Below, in pieces: positions 7,499 through 16,846 of a DNA stretch of 64,000 nt. A model generated the notes under the pieces. That model had not been told where the DNA came from, did not search any database, and saw nothing but the letters and a program-made list of their open reading frames with translations. The stretch is from the NCBI GenBank assembly GCA_949295115.1, contig CASFJU010000016.1, positions 1-64,000 on the forward strand, written 5' to 3'. Positions within the stretch are counted from its first letter, which is position 1. Every line of letters starts with the position of its first letter. Position numbers and translations under genes: made by a program. This stretch comes from an uncultured Phascolarctobacterium sp. (lineage in GTDB: Bacteria; Bacillota; Negativicutes; Acidaminococcales; Acidaminococcaceae).

Positions 7499-10180
7499 AT
7501 GAAATTCTACCTGGAATCTGTGGAGAATACTTTTAAAGAAGTTTCTTCCAATCCAAACGGCCTTTCGACCCAGGAGGCCGAAGCAAGGCTTCAGAAGTAC
7601 GGCAAGAACAAACTTGCCGAGGGTAAGAAAGTTACCCTTATGCAGCGCTTTTTAGAGCAGCTGTCCGACCCGATGCTGATTATCCTGATGGTAGCAGCGG
7701 TCGTATCCGGTATCACGAACTATCTCTCTGGTGAATCACCGGTCGACGTATTTATCATCATGTTTGTTGTTATTTTGAACTCGGTGCTCGGCGTTATTCA
7801 GGAAAGCAAGGCAGAAAAAGCCATCGAGGCTTTGAAGGAAATGTCCGCGGCAATGAGCAAGGTTTACCGCGACGGCAGCCTTGTTACCGTTAAGAGCGAA
7901 GACCTCGTTCCCGGCGACGTTATCGCGCTGGAAGCAGGCGACGCCGTTCCTGCCGATTCCCGTATTATTGAATGCGCCAGCATGAAGGTTGAAGAAGCAG
8001 CCCTTACCGGCGAATCCGTACCGGTTAACAAAAAGGTTGAAACTTTAGCCACCAGCGGCGATGAAAAAGACGTTCCTCTGGGCGACCGCAAAAACATGCT
8101 GTATAACGGCACGGCTGTTGTATACGGCCGCGGCAAGGCAGTAGTTGTTGGCACCGGCATGAACACCGAAATGGGTAAAATTGCCACCGCCATTACCGAA
8201 GCAAGCGAAGGCATGACCCCGCTGCAGAAAAAACTGAGCCAGCTCAGTAAAATCCTTACCTACATGGTACTCGGTATCTGCGCATTCATCTTCGCGTTCA
8301 GCGTATGGCGTGCAGAAGCTATCGACTCCCGTCTTGTACAGGATTCCTTCATGGTAGCGGTAAGCCTCGCGGTAGCAGCTATCCCGGAAGGCCTGGCAGC
8401 AGTTGTTACCATCGTGCTTTCCATCGGCGTTACCAAAATGTCCAAACGCCATGCGGTTATCCGTAAACTGACCGCCGTTGAAACCCTGGGCTGCACCGAA
8501 ATTATCTGCTCCGATAAAACCGGTACCCTGACCCAGAACAAGATGACGGTTGTTGACCACTTCCACTTCACCAAGGACCGCCCGTATCTGGCGAAAGCCA
8601 TGAGCCTTTGCTGCGACGCCGAAATTGACGACAACGGCAAAGTAACCGGCGAACCTACCGAAGCAGCACTTGTAACTTATTCCTATACCGTCGGCAACCC
8701 GAAAAACAAACTGGTGCCGGAATATCCGCGTATCGGCGAAGCTCCGTTCGACTCCGTAAGAAAGATGATGTCTACGGTTCACGAACGCCTGAACAAAGAA
8801 TACCTCAAGCTCCCCGGCGTTTGCGATTATGTTCAGTTTACCAAAGGCGCCCCGGGCGAAGTATTAAAGCTTTGCACGCACTACCTTGATGAAAACAGCG
8901 TTATCAAACCGCTGACCGACGATAAACGCGAGCTTATCGAAAGCCATATCCGCCGTATGGCGAACAATGCACTGCGCGTACTGGCCTGCGCTAAACGTGA
9001 GTATGAAAAACCGCCTACGGATTTCAGCCCGGAAGCACTTGAACATGATTTAATCTTCGTCGGCATTACCGGCATGATTGACCCGGTTCGCCCCGAAGTT
9101 GTTGACGCTATCAAACGCTGCCACAGTGCAGGCATCCGCCCCGTTATGATTACCGGCGACCACATCGACACCGCTGTTGCCATTGCCAAAGAACTGGGCA
9201 TCGCCAAAGATGCCAGCCAGGCAATTACCGGCGCACAGCTTAACGAAATCAGCGAAGAAGAATTCAACGGCGGCGCTGTTGAAAATTACTCCGTATATGC
9301 ACGTGTACAGCCTGAACATAAGGTTCGCATCGTAAAAGCATGGCAGGCACGCGGCAAAGTAACCGCAATGACCGGCGACGGCGTTAACGACGCACCTTCC
9401 ATTAAAAACGCCGATATCGGTATCGGCATGGGCATTACCGGCACCGACGTTACCAAAAACGTTGCCGATATGGTTCTGGCCGACGATAACTTTGCAACCA
9501 TCGTTGCAGCTGTTGAAGAAGGCCGCCGCATTTACGACAACATCCGTAAATCCATTCAGTTCCTGCTTTCTTCCAACCTTTCCGAAGTTATCAGTATCTT
9601 CGTATCTACCATGATGGGCTTTACCATCCTGCTGCCTATCCACCTCTTGTGGATTAACCTTATTACCGACGCTTTCCCGGCACTGGCACTGGGCATGGAA
9701 AAAGGCGAAGCCGATATTATGGACCGCAAACCGCGTTCTTCCGATGAAGGCATCTTTGCCGGCGGCATGGGCTTTGACTGCGCATACCAGGGCATTATGC
9801 TGGCAGGCGTAACGCTGGTATCCTACTTTGTAGGCCACTATGTTGAATCCGGACGTTGGGAAGTTGTTGACAGCCTTGACGGTATGACCATGGCGTTCAT
9901 TACCCTGGCAATGGCCGAAATCTTCCACTCCTTCAACATGCGCAGCCAGCACATGTCAATCTTCAGCGCACAGGGCCATAACCCGTATCTGTACGCTTCC
10001 ATGATTTTCTCCCTGGTTCTGAGTACCGGCATCGTTTACCTGCCTGTTATCAGCGATATGTTCAAATTCCAGCATATCTCCTTTGAAGAATACTTCATCG
10101 CAATGGGCATGGCCTTCTCGGTAATTCCTATCGTAGAAATCGTAAAATTTATTCAGCGCAAAATGCGTCATCAGGCATAA
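7499..10180 (+). CDS. P2-type (SERCA/PMCA-like) cation-transporting ATPase, probable Mn2+/Ca2+ efflux
   Basis: 893 residues with the full P-type ATPase set: N-terminal cation ATPase domain, TGES actuator motif (~170), ion-site motif IPEGL in helix M4 (~295), phosphorylated Asp in DKTGTLT (Asp339), TGD, and hinge motif TGDGVNDAP (~625), followed by the C-terminal helices. IPEGL marks the Ca2+/Mn2+ P2 group. It would pump divalent cation out of the cytoplasm; the manganese riboswitch in front argues for Mn2+ as at least one substrate. The start is the ATG nine bases after AGGGAGG; an upstream in-frame ATG at 7454 lies inside the leader and lacks a ribosome site. Codon choice is strongly biased, suggesting high expression. 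Confidence 0.95.
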   Translation: MKFYLESVENTFKEVSSNPNGLSTQEAEARLQKYGKNKLAEGKKVTLMQRFLEQLSDPMLIILMVAAVVSGITNYLSGESPVDVFIIMFVVILNSVLGVIQESKAEKAIEALKEMSAAMSKVYRDGSLVTVKSEDLVPGDVIALEAGDAVPADSRIIECASMKVEEAALTGESVPVNKKVETLATSGDEKDVPLGDRKNMLYNGTAVVYGRGKAVVVGTGMNTEMGKIATAITEASEGMTPLQKKLSQLSKILTYMVLGICAFIFAFSVWRAEAIDSRLVQDSFMVAVSLAVAAIPEGLAAVVTIVLSIGVTKMSKRHAVIRKLTAVETLGCTEIICSDKTGTLTQNKMTVVDHFHFTKDRPYLAKAMSLCCDAEIDDNGKVTGEPTEAALVTYSYTVGNPKNKLVPEYPRIGEAPFDSVRKMMSTVHERLNKEYLKLPGVCDYVQFTKGAPGEVLKLCTHYLDENSVIKPLTDDKRELIESHIRRMANNALRVLACAKREYEKPPTDFSPEALEHDLIFVGITGMIDPVRPEVVDAIKRCHSAGIRPVMITGDHIDTAVAIAKELGIAKDASQAITGAQLNEISEEEFNGGAVENYSVYARVQPEHKVRIVKAWQARGKVTAMTGDGVNDAPSIKNADIGIGMGITGTDVTKNVADMVLADDNFATIVAAVEEGRRIYDNIRKSIQFLLSSNLSEVISIFVSTMMGFTILLPIHLLWINLITDAFPALALGMEKGEADIMDRKPRSSDEGIFAGGMGFDCAYQGIMLAGVTLVSYFVGHYVESGRWEVVDSLDGMTMAFITLAMAEIFHSFNMRSQHMSIFSAQGHNPYLYASMIFSLVLSTGIVYLPVISDMFKFQHISFEEYFIAMGMAFSVIPIVEIVKFIQRKMRHQA

Positions 10181-10202
10181 CCGCTGACATAACCACAAAC
10201 TT

Positions 10203-10236
10203 AAAGAGGTATGGCAAATTGCCATACCTCTTTTTT
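10203..10236 (+). terminator. Terminator of the P-type ATPase gene
   Basis: 13-bp perfect stem AAAGAGGTATGGC and its complement, 5-base loop, then TTT. Confidence 0.9.
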
Positions 10237-10256
10237 ATACGCTTACGCGGATATAA

Positions 10257-10305
10257 AAACGCACCGCAGGGATAACTTAAACCGTCAGCCTTGCAGTGCG
10301 TTTTA
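10257..10305 (-). terminator. Terminator of the HxlR gene
   Basis: Long hairpin on the minus strand with arms AAAACGCACTGCAAGG and CCTGCGGTGCGTTTT, followed by T residues. Confidence 0.75.
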
Positions 10306-10311
10306 TTTTTA

Positions 10312-10647
10312 TCAGCCTTCGCCCTTAACCATTTTTTGATACTGACTGCCCCACTCGCCCATAGCGTCGATAATCGGATGCATGGATTTGCCCAGTTCGC
10401 TCAGCGAATATTCCACGCGCGGCGGTACTTCCGCATAAACGGTGCGTACAACAAGCCCGTCGTTTTCCATACTGCGCAGGCTGTCTGTCAGCACCTTCTG
10501 GCTGATGCCGTCCAAATCCTTTTTCAGTTCGTTAAAACGCCATGTGCGCATTTGCAGGTTGCGCATAATCAAAAGCTTCCACTTACTGCCAATCAGCGCC
10601 ACGGTTGTCGCCACCGGGCAGGCTGGCAGTTCTTCCTTTGTCAGCAT
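10312..10647 (-). CDS. HxlR-family transcriptional regulator
   Basis: 111 residues, the usual length for this winged-helix family. It opens with the family hallmark CPVATTVALIGSKWKLLIM and contains SQKVLTDSLRSMENDGLV (recognition helix and wing). Cys10 is the only cysteine and occupies the position used as redox or electrophile sensor in YodB/HypR/QorR. These dimers usually repress a divergent gene encoding an oxidoreductase or detoxifying enzyme; here the divergent gene encodes a metallo-beta-lactamase-fold protein. ATG preceded by GGAGG. Confidence 0.92.
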   Translation of the reverse strand: MLTKEELPACPVATTVALIGSKWKLLIMRNLQMRTWRFNELKKDLDGISQKVLTDSLRSMENDGLVVRTVYAEVPPRVEYSLSELGKSMHPIIDAMGEWGSQYQKMVKGEG

Positions 10648-10726
10648 TGCCGTAACCTCCGTACCAAAACTTTAATTTGTTATGTTACATTAAATTATAG
10701 CCTTTTGCGGCGTTTACTGCAACAGC

Positions 10727-10794
10727 AGTTACCAAAAGGTGACTAAGTAATAGATTTGTGCGTACTTGTTTGCTCGTTAAAATGCTTTTATAAT
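10727..10794 (+). promoter_or_regulatory. HxlR-type dyad and promoter for the divergent gene
   Basis: The intergenic region holds AGTTACC-AAAA-GGTGACT (10727-10744), a dyad with one mismatch of the sort HxlR dimers bind. Downstream, TTGTTT (10766-10771) and TATAAT (10789-10794) are spaced 17 bp and would drive the gene starting at 10829. Confidence 0.6.
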
Positions 10795-10828
10795 CAAACC
10801 TGTAAAAAGCAAAACGGAGGTACAAACC

Positions 10829-11626
10829 ATGCAGAACAAAATTTTAAATACCATCACTTTAAGCGCAGGCAGCGTAACCGTATACGAAAACAACGGGCTT
10901 AAACTGCACAGCTATGCCACCGGCGACGCGCTCGCCGACGTTGCCTACATTGTTGAAGGCAAGGACGAACTAATTGGCATTGAACTGCCTGCCTTCACCG
11001 CCAGCCTCGAAGCATGGCAGGAATACATCAAAACCCTTGGCAAACCCATGCACAGCATTTTTATCTGCTGCCATCCCGCCGGGGCGGATTATATTAAAGG
11101 CATGAAGGTTTACGGCACGGCAGGCGCAAAAGCCTCAATCAGCGGCGGCACTGCCAAAGCCATTACGGACGGTTTGCAGCAGGCCTTTGGCGATGACTTC
11201 CACGGTAAGGACGCAGCAGTGATTACCGACATTGTCAGCGGCAAAATTACGCTGGGCGGTGTGCAGTTTGAACTGCTTGACCGCGGCGAAAGCTACGACC
11301 TTGTTATCCCTGCCTTTAACACAGTTTACACGCACATGCTGGGCAAAACCACGCATTCCATTCTTATAAGCACAGAACATATAGACGCTTTTGCCAATGT
11401 GCTGCGCGAATATCAGGCTGCCGGTTATGAGCTTATTTTAACCTCTCACGGCGGACCGGAAGGGCAGGACGCTGTGGAAGAAAAACTGCGCTACCTTGCA
11501 GAAACCAACAAACTGGCACAAAGCTGCACCAATGGCAATAATTTTAAAGCCGCCATGCAAAAAGCCTTCCCCAATTACGACGGTTTAAACTACCTTGACA
11601 TGACGGCGGCGGCGTTGTATAAATAA
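10829..11626 (+). CDS. Metallo-beta-lactamase-fold protein with a degenerate metal site
   Basis: 265 residues. The overall pattern (YIVEGKDELIGIELPAF, then CCHPAGADYIKG, then LTSHGGPEG near residue 210) follows the MBL fold, but the HxHxDH signature reads HPAGADY: only the first His and the Asp survive. The distal SHGGP segment resembles the third metal-ligand loop. It may therefore bind no metal or act on a different chemistry. It is divergent from the HxlR gene, so it is probably part of a response to an electrophile or oxidant sensed by that regulator. ATG follows ACGGAGG. Assignment to the fold is by eye. Confidence 0.6.
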   Translation: MQNKILNTITLSAGSVTVYENNGLKLHSYATGDALADVAYIVEGKDELIGIELPAFTASLEAWQEYIKTLGKPMHSIFICCHPAGADYIKGMKVYGTAGAKASISGGTAKAITDGLQQAFGDDFHGKDAAVITDIVSGKITLGGVQFELLDRGESYDLVIPAFNTVYTHMLGKTTHSILISTEHIDAFANVLREYQAAGYELILTSHGGPEGQDAVEEKLRYLAETNKLAQSCTNGNNFKAAMQKAFPNYDGLNYLDMTAAALYK

Positions 11627-11637
11627 GCAAATAAAAC

Positions 11638-11673
11638 AAAAAGTACGGCTGCAATCAAGCAACCGTACTTTTT
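11638..11673. terminator. Bidirectional terminator
   Basis: Stem AAAAAGTACGG-TGC/GCA-CCGTACTTTTT between convergent genes. Confidence 0.85.
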
Positions 11674-11685
11674 TATTGTTTGGTT

Positions 11686-12456
11686 TTATTTTACTGCTTC
11701 TTCCAGCTTGGCAAGGCTTTCCGTTACCATGCCGTACTGGTTAATGGCGGCGTATTCGCACACCTGTGTTGCCTGCGGCGCGTATTTTTTAAGGGCAACA
11801 AAGTATTCAGCCCAGTAAATATTGCCGCTGCCTACGGGCAGATGCGCGTCCTTCGTGCCATCGTTGTCGTGGATATGCACACCGACCAGTTTGCTGTTTA
11901 AATCGCGCAGCACGTCGGGCAGCTTCCAGCCGTTGACATGGGCGTGGCCGGTATCCAAAAGCGCCGCTGCCTGCGGAAAGCGTTTAAACAAACCGAGGTA
12001 TTCCTCGTAATCAAACAACAACGTGCCGGTAGTGCGCAGGCCGACGTTTTCCAGTGCAACGGTTACGCCGTATTTTTCCGCTAGTTTCAGCAGCTTTTCA
12101 ATGCGCCCGTACACAAGCTCCTGCACCGCCAGTTTTTCTCCGCCCATGCGCCACGCTTCGTTGCTGTGCACAACCACAAACGCCGCATTTATTTTCTGCG
12201 CGTAGGCAAAGGTTTTGTCGTACACATCAAGGTACGCCGTGTCGTTAGGGTCGGCAAGGTTTACCGCCACGCACGGCCCGTGGATGCTGAAACGGCGGCT
12301 CACGCCGTCCTTCTCCTTCAAATCCTTCAGCACATAATCCCAGTAATGGTCAGTGCCGAACTCATAAAAAATTTCAATATCATACTGCATCGGCAAGTCC
12401 TTTAAAAAGGCTTTGCTGAAGCTGCCGAAAGGCAAATCGCTTACCGAAAATTTCAT
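11686..12456 (-). CDS. Sugar phosphate isomerase/epimerase (xylose isomerase-like TIM barrel)
   Basis: 256 residues of the AP_endonuc_2 fold: FSIHGPC, FVVVHSNEA, VALENVG, LLDTGHAHVNG, VGVHIHDNDG and the late Glu in VCEYA supply the usual His/Glu/Asp metal ligands. The family interconverts sugars or sugar phosphates. It is the last gene of the Ugp-like importer operon, its ATG overlapping the ATPase stop as ATGA, so it probably processes the imported compound. Confidence 0.85.
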   Translation of the reverse strand: MKFSVSDLPFGSFSKAFLKDLPMQYDIEIFYEFGTDHYWDYVLKDLKEKDGVSRRFSIHGPCVAVNLADPNDTAYLDVYDKTFAYAQKINAAFVVVHSNEAWRMGGEKLAVQELVYGRIEKLLKLAEKYGVTVALENVGLRTTGTLLFDYEEYLGLFKRFPQAAALLDTGHAHVNGWKLPDVLRDLNSKLVGVHIHDNDGTKDAHLPVGSGNIYWAEYFVALKKYAPQATQVCEYAAINQYGMVTESLAKLEEAVK

Positions 12457-13538
12457 CTTACAATCTCACCCTTTTGTACATAACCGATATTTTCTTTGGT
12501 TTCTGCGTTAAACAGGCTTACCTCGTCCCAGTTAAAGTCAAGGCCGATGTTGCCGCTAATTTCCGCGCCAGTGCCCGGCAGCGTTACAAACACCGTTTCA
12601 CCATTTACGTTAACGGTCACGGTACGCTGGTTGCCGGTATTTTCCTGGTAGCTTACGCAGCCCTTAATTTTGCCGTCAGCCGCAGGCTTTAAATGCTCCG
12701 GCCTTATGCCGACAAGCACATTGGTATGCCCTGCCAGAATCTTCTGCCACAGCTCCGGCACGTCGCTTACCACGTCGCCGATTTTGAGCTTGCCGCTGCT
12801 GTAATAGCCGCTGACGATGTTCATCGCGGGCGAGCCGATAAAACCAGCAACAAAGGTGTTGGCAGGGTGATGGTAAATAACGTCCGGCGTGCCGGCCTGC
12901 TGCAAAACACCGTCGCGCATAACGACGATACGGTTAGCGACGGTCATCGCCTCAATCTGGTCGTGCGTTACGTAAATCATGGTCGGTTTGTAAATTTCGT
13001 GGATGCGGACAAGCTCCGTCCTCGCCTGCTGGCGCAGCTGCGCGTCAAGGTTGGAAAGCGGTTCGTCCAAAAGGAAGTACGGCGATTGTTTTACCAGCGC
13101 CCTGCACAGGGCAACACGCTGTTTCTGCCCGCCGGAAAGGTCTTTCGGCTTGCGGTTTTCGTAGCCCTGTAAGTTCAAAATTTTCAGCGCTTCAGTGGTG
13201 CGCCTTTTAATTTCGTCCTCGCCCAGCTTCTGGATTTTTAAGCCAAAGGCAATGTTATCCCAAACAGAAAGGTGCGGGAACAGCGCATAGCTTTGGAACA
13301 CCATTGCCACGTTGCGCTCTCCGGGAGGCACGTCGTTAATAACCCTGCCGCCCATAACAAGCTCGCCGCTGGTAATTTCCTCCAAGCCTGCAATCATGCG
13401 CAGGGTTGTACTTTTGCCGCAGCCGGAAGGCCCCAGCAGAATAAGCCTTTCGCCTTCTTTAATTTCAAGATTCAACGATTTTACAATTTTAGCGTCGCCG
13501 TAAGATTTGCAGACGTCTTTAAAAACTATGCTATTCAT
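12453..13538 (-). CDS. ugpC: ABC importer ATPase, UgpC/MalK type
   Basis: 361 residues. Walker A GPSGCGKST (~36-44), signature LSGGQKQR, Walker B FLLDEPLSNLDA, switch His in VTHDQ, and a C-terminal TOBE/regulatory domain (~235-361), the architecture of CUT1-family importers. Energises uptake through the two permeases encoded upstream. The start codon overlaps the previous stop as TAATG. Confidence 0.9.
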   Translation of the reverse strand: MNSIVFKDVCKSYGDAKIVKSLNLEIKEGERLILLGPSGCGKSTTLRMIAGLEEITSGELVMGGRVINDVPPGERNVAMVFQSYALFPHLSVWDNIAFGLKIQKLGEDEIKRRTTEALKILNLQGYENRKPKDLSGGQKQRVALCRALVKQSPYFLLDEPLSNLDAQLRQQARTELVRIHEIYKPTMIYVTHDQIEAMTVANRIVVMRDGVLQQAGTPDVIYHHPANTFVAGFIGSPAMNIVSGYYSSGKLKIGDVVSDVPELWQKILAGHTNVLVGIRPEHLKPAADGKIKGCVSYQENTGNQRTVTVNVNGETVFVTLPGTGAEISGNIGLDFNWDEVSLFNAETKENIGYVQKGEIVR

Positions 13539-14362
13539 TAACCTTTAACCCCCGATTGCATAAATGTATTAAGGATGAACTTCTGGCAGAACACGTACAG
13601 AATCAGCGGCGGCAGGCTCGTCAGCACGGCAACCGCCATAGCAATGCCCCATTCGCTTCCGCCCTCGGCGCTGATAAACATCTGCAAGGCCAGCGGCAGA
13701 GTGTACATATCTTTGTCCTGCAAAACCAAAAGAGGCCAGAAATATTCGTTCCACGAGTTGATAAAGAACAGAATCGCCACCGCGATAACGGAAGGCTTAA
13801 TCAGCGGCAGAATAACGCGGCGCAGGATGACAAACGGTTTGGCGCCGTCAAGGATAGCCGCTTCCAGCAGCGCTTTAGGTATGCCGCGCATCGTCTGGCG
13901 CATCAGGAAAATACCCATGCCATCCGCGAAAGCGGGCAGCATTACGCCCAGCGGGTGGTTTAACAGGTTCAGCTTGCTCATCAGCAGGTAGTTAGGCATA
14001 ATCAGCACCGTTACCGGGATGAAGAACGTCAGCAGCATGCTGTTAAAAATCGTTTCCTTGTATTTAAAATCGTAGTAGATAAAGGCAAACGCCGCCAGGA
14101 CGCTTGTGATAACCTTCATCGCGGTTGTGCCCGCAGCTATGATGAAGGTATTGTAAATGTAGGTTAAAAGCGGGAAGTCCTCCAGCACCGTTGTGTAGTT
14201 GTTAAGCGTCGGCGGGAACGGCAGCGGATTCAGCGTAGCCTGGAAAATCTGGTCCATATCCTTTAAAGAAGTGGATATCATAAAAACTATCGGCCACAGC
14301 TGAATAAAAACTGCAATTAAAAGCGGGATATGCCACATTAATTCTTTTTTATCAGTTTTCAT
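13538..14362 (-). CDS. ugpE: ABC importer permease, UgpE type
   Basis: 274 residues, six helices, with the EAA loop EAAILDGAKPFVILRRVILPL that docks on the ATPase. The N-terminal WHIPLLIAVFIQLWPIVFMISTS helix and the FFLMRQ-like (IFLMRQTM) segment match MalG/UgpE. Overlaps the upstream permease gene by 11 bases. Confidence 0.9.
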   Translation of the reverse strand: MKTDKKELMWHIPLLIAVFIQLWPIVFMISTSLKDMDQIFQATLNPLPFPPTLNNYTTVLEDFPLLTYIYNTFIIAAGTTAMKVITSVLAAFAFIYYDFKYKETIFNSMLLTFFIPVTVLIMPNYLLMSKLNLLNHPLGVMLPAFADGMGIFLMRQTMRGIPKALLEAAILDGAKPFVILRRVILPLIKPSVIAVAILFFINSWNEYFWPLLVLQDKDMYTLPLALQMFISAEGGSEWGIAMAVAVLTSLPPLILYVFCQKFILNTFMQSGVKG

Positions 14363-15230
14363 AATATACCTTCTTCTCTAAATATTTGGTCCTGAACAGC
14401 AGGAACGCGATATAGCAAATCATCGTGATGATGGCAAAGGCTGCGGATTTGCCGGTCTGGAAGAATACAAACGCATACTGGTAAATGATGTACACAAGGT
14501 TGGAGCTGCCCTGGTCAGGCCCGCCCTGCGTAAGCATGTTTACCGGTACCAGCACGTACTGCAAACCGAACACCACGGTTATTGTAAACACGTAAATTGC
14601 GGTGGACGACGTCATCGGCACAATAATCTGTTTAAAAATCTGCCAGTTGCTGGCGTTTTCCAGCTTGGCTGCTTCAATCATTTCCTTCGGCACTGCCAGC
14701 ATGGCGGCCAGCATTACAATCAGGTTGTAACCGAAAACCTTCCAGCCGATGATGGTGCAGATAGCAAAAATTACCAGCCAGTTTTCCTTAAACCAGCGCG
14801 GCGATTCCAAATCAAACCACGAAAGCACAATGCTTAACGGGCCTGCCAGCGGATTATAAATCCACAGGAACAAAATACTGGCAACTGCAAGCGACAGCGT
14901 TGCCGGCATGAATAAAGTTGAACGGTAAAAGCCCTTGCCGCGTTCAATTAAGTGCCCCAGCACAAACGAAAACAGGTATGGCAGCACAAAATTCAGCACC
15001 AGCATGATGGCTACAAACACAACAGTGTTGGCAAGTATTTTGATAAGCTCCTCGCTGCCCAGCACGGCGGTATAGTTTTCGATACCGACAAACGTCATAT
15101 TGGGGCTGACCATATTCCAGCTGAAAAAGCTTAAATACAGGTTTTGCAGCAGCGGCCAGTACGAAAACACTGCAAAAAAGAAAATGCTTGGCAGCAGAAA
15201 CAAAAACGCGTGCCATTTATTCTTTTCCAT
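14352..15230 (-). CDS. ugpA: ABC importer permease, UgpA type
   Basis: 292 residues of the MalF/UgpA family: N-terminal LFLLPSIFFFAVFSYWPLLQNLYLS-type first helix, then the EAA loop EAAKLENASNWQIFKQIIVP. Forms the heterodimeric channel with the UgpE-type permease. ATG after AAAGGAG. Confidence 0.9.
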   Translation of the reverse strand: MEKNKWHAFLFLLPSIFFFAVFSYWPLLQNLYLSFFSWNMVSPNMTFVGIENYTAVLGSEELIKILANTVVFVAIMLVLNFVLPYLFSFVLGHLIERGKGFYRSTLFMPATLSLAVASILFLWIYNPLAGPLSIVLSWFDLESPRWFKENWLVIFAICTIIGWKVFGYNLIVMLAAMLAVPKEMIEAAKLENASNWQIFKQIIVPMTSSTAIYVFTITVVFGLQYVLVPVNMLTQGGPDQGSSNLVYIIYQYAFVFFQTGKSAAFAIITMICYIAFLLFRTKYLEKKVYYEN

Positions 15231-15251
15231 CTTAATTTCTCCTTTAGTTAA

Positions 15252-15283
15252 AAATCAGGCTGCCGCAGCAAGCAGCAGCCTGA
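15252..15283 (-). terminator. Intercistronic terminator after the binding-protein gene
   Basis: On the minus strand TCAGGCTGC and GCAGCCTGA form a GC-rich stem followed by TTTTT, between the binding-protein stop and the first permease. Partial termination here would keep the binding protein in excess over the permeases, as is common for such operons. Confidence 0.75.
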
Positions 15284-15300
15284 AACTTCATCAGCCCTTA

Positions 15301-16668
15301 TTACATCAGGCTGTTAATTTTTTCTGCGGTTTCGTGCAGAGCCTGCGCAGCGCTTTCTTTGCCGCTCAGGATAATGTCGCGGGCGTCGATGAGGAGCTGT
15401 TCGGCCTGCAGGCCGTTAGCGCCGGGGAAGCTTGCCCATGGTACAAGGTTAGGCATTAAGGAAAGTGCAACCTGCACGTTTTTGTTGGTGTCAACCAGTT
15501 TCTTAAAGCCGTTCGGGTCATTTTCTACGCCTTTGCGCGGCGGCAGGTAACCGGTGCCGGTACTCCATTTAAGCAGAGCTTCAGGGGATTCCAGATATTT
15601 GATGAATTCAACGGCTGCTGCTTTTTTAGCATCGTCGTTGCTGAAAATCATCAGGAAGTTGCCGCCTGCCGGAACTTTCAGCTCTTTGCCTTCAAACTGC
15701 GGGAACGGTGCAGCCATTACTTCAAACTTGGCGCTCTTTTCAAAGTTGGCGCGTTTGCCGATGGTGGTGCAAACCATGCCCAGCTTGCCGCTGAGGTAAG
15801 CCTGGAAGCCTTCTTCGTTGGTAGCATGCAGGCCGGTGCCTTCCTGTACCATGTCAGCCAGCAGCTGATATGCTTCGGCAGCTTCCGGAGTATCGAAGCC
15901 TGCTAAAGTTTTGCCGTTTTCTTTCTTCAGCATGCTGCCGCCGTTGGATTCGATGATAGCCTGCTGGGTCCAGTTATCGGCATATTCCTGCATGAAGAAG
16001 CCCATGTTGCCGGTGTTGTCTTTAATCTGCTTGGCAGCTGCTTTAACTTCGTCCCAGGTTTTAGGCGGGTTAGCGGGGTCAAGGCCTGCTGCTTTAAAAA
16101 TTTCGGGGTTGTAGTACAGTACCGGCACGCTGATGGAGTACGGAACGCCAATCTGTTTGCCGTCGTCGGTCTGCGCCAGCGCCAGTACGTTAGGCAGGAA
16201 GTTGTCTTTTAAGAAGTTGGGGTCTTTAGCGCTTTCAAAGGATTGGTTGATATCCTGATATTTCAGGTTTTCGGCAGCGTAGTTCAGGAAGGACCAGCCC
16301 ATCTGCACTACGTCCGGGTTCTTGCCGGAAGCGATTGCGGCCTGTAAGTTCTGGGTAAGGCCTTTGTACATATCCGGGTTGTATTTTTCTACAACTTCAA
16401 TGTCAGGATGTTTTTCGTTAAAATCTTTTACAAGTTCTTTTACTGTTTGCCCGCCGAAGCTTTCGGAAGCAACATGCCAGTATTCAATTTGTACTTTTTT
16501 GCCGCTTCCGCCGAAGCTTTCGGAAGCAACATGCCAGTATTCAATTTGTACTTTTTTGCCGCTTGCAGTATCGGCAGATTTGGTATCGCCGCCGCAGCCG
16601 GCAAACAAAGCTGCGCACATGGTTGCCAGCAAAACGCCGGCTATTTTTTTCTTAAAGTTCATTTTCAA
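15301..16668 (-). CDS. ugpB: ABC importer solute-binding lipoprotein, UgpB type
   Basis: 455 residues with a lipoprotein signal (lipobox LFAGC) and the CUT1 binding-protein fold: NPDVVQMGWS, VPYSISVPVLYYN, PPKTWDEV, then the C-terminal SSP region. It captures the solute and delivers it to UgpA/UgpE. Related proteins bind glycerol-3-phosphate, glycerophosphodiesters or oligosaccharides; the isomerase in the operon hints at a sugar. Odd feature: 19 residues at the mature N-terminus (SGKKVQIEYWHVASESFGG) occur twice in direct succession, an exact DNA duplication. ATG after ACGGAGGG. Confidence 0.9.
   Translation of the reverse strand: MKMNFKKKIAGVLLATMCAALFAGCGGDTKSADTASGKKVQIEYWHVASESFGGSGKKVQIEYWHVASESFGGQTVKELVKDFNEKHPDIEVVEKYNPDMYKGLTQNLQAAIASGKNPDVVQMGWSFLNYAAENLKYQDINQSFESAKDPNFLKDNFLPNVLALAQTDDGKQIGVPYSISVPVLYYNPEIFKAAGLDPANPPKTWDEVKAAAKQIKDNTGNMGFFMQEYADNWTQQAIIESNGGSMLKKENGKTLAGFDTPEAAEAYQLLADMVQEGTGLHATNEEGFQAYLSGKLGMVCTTIGKRANFEKSAKFEVMAAPFPQFEGKELKVPAGGNFLMIFSNDDAKKAAAVEFIKYLESPEALLKWSTGTGYLPPRKGVENDPNGFKKLVDTNKNVQVALSLMPNLVPWASFPGANGLQAEQLLIDARDIILSGKESAAQALHETAEKINSLM
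16451..16564 (-). repeat. Exact 57-bp tandem duplication inside the binding-protein gene
   Basis: Two perfect 57-base units, 16451-16507 and 16508-16564, in frame, so that 19 residues including the first beta strand are repeated. No base differs between the units. Confidence 0.95.
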
Positions 16669-16846
16669 ACCCTCCGTCTTTTTATTTGGTTGCTTGTATC
16701 TTATCAGGTAAATTTAAAATTTATTATGTAAAATTAGTAAAATCAAAATAAAATAAATTTAGTTTCCGTTAACAGGGCGTTAGTTTTGTAAAATCCGCGT
16801 AAAGCGGTATGCCACAATAAATTTACATCCCGCGCGGCGGGGAGCG

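Noticed and set aside
9050-9952. 300-codon open frame on the minus strand across the P-type ATPase gene
   Set aside because: Antisense shadow of a strongly codon-biased gene; Asn/His/Gly-rich translation without ribosome site or recognisable domain.
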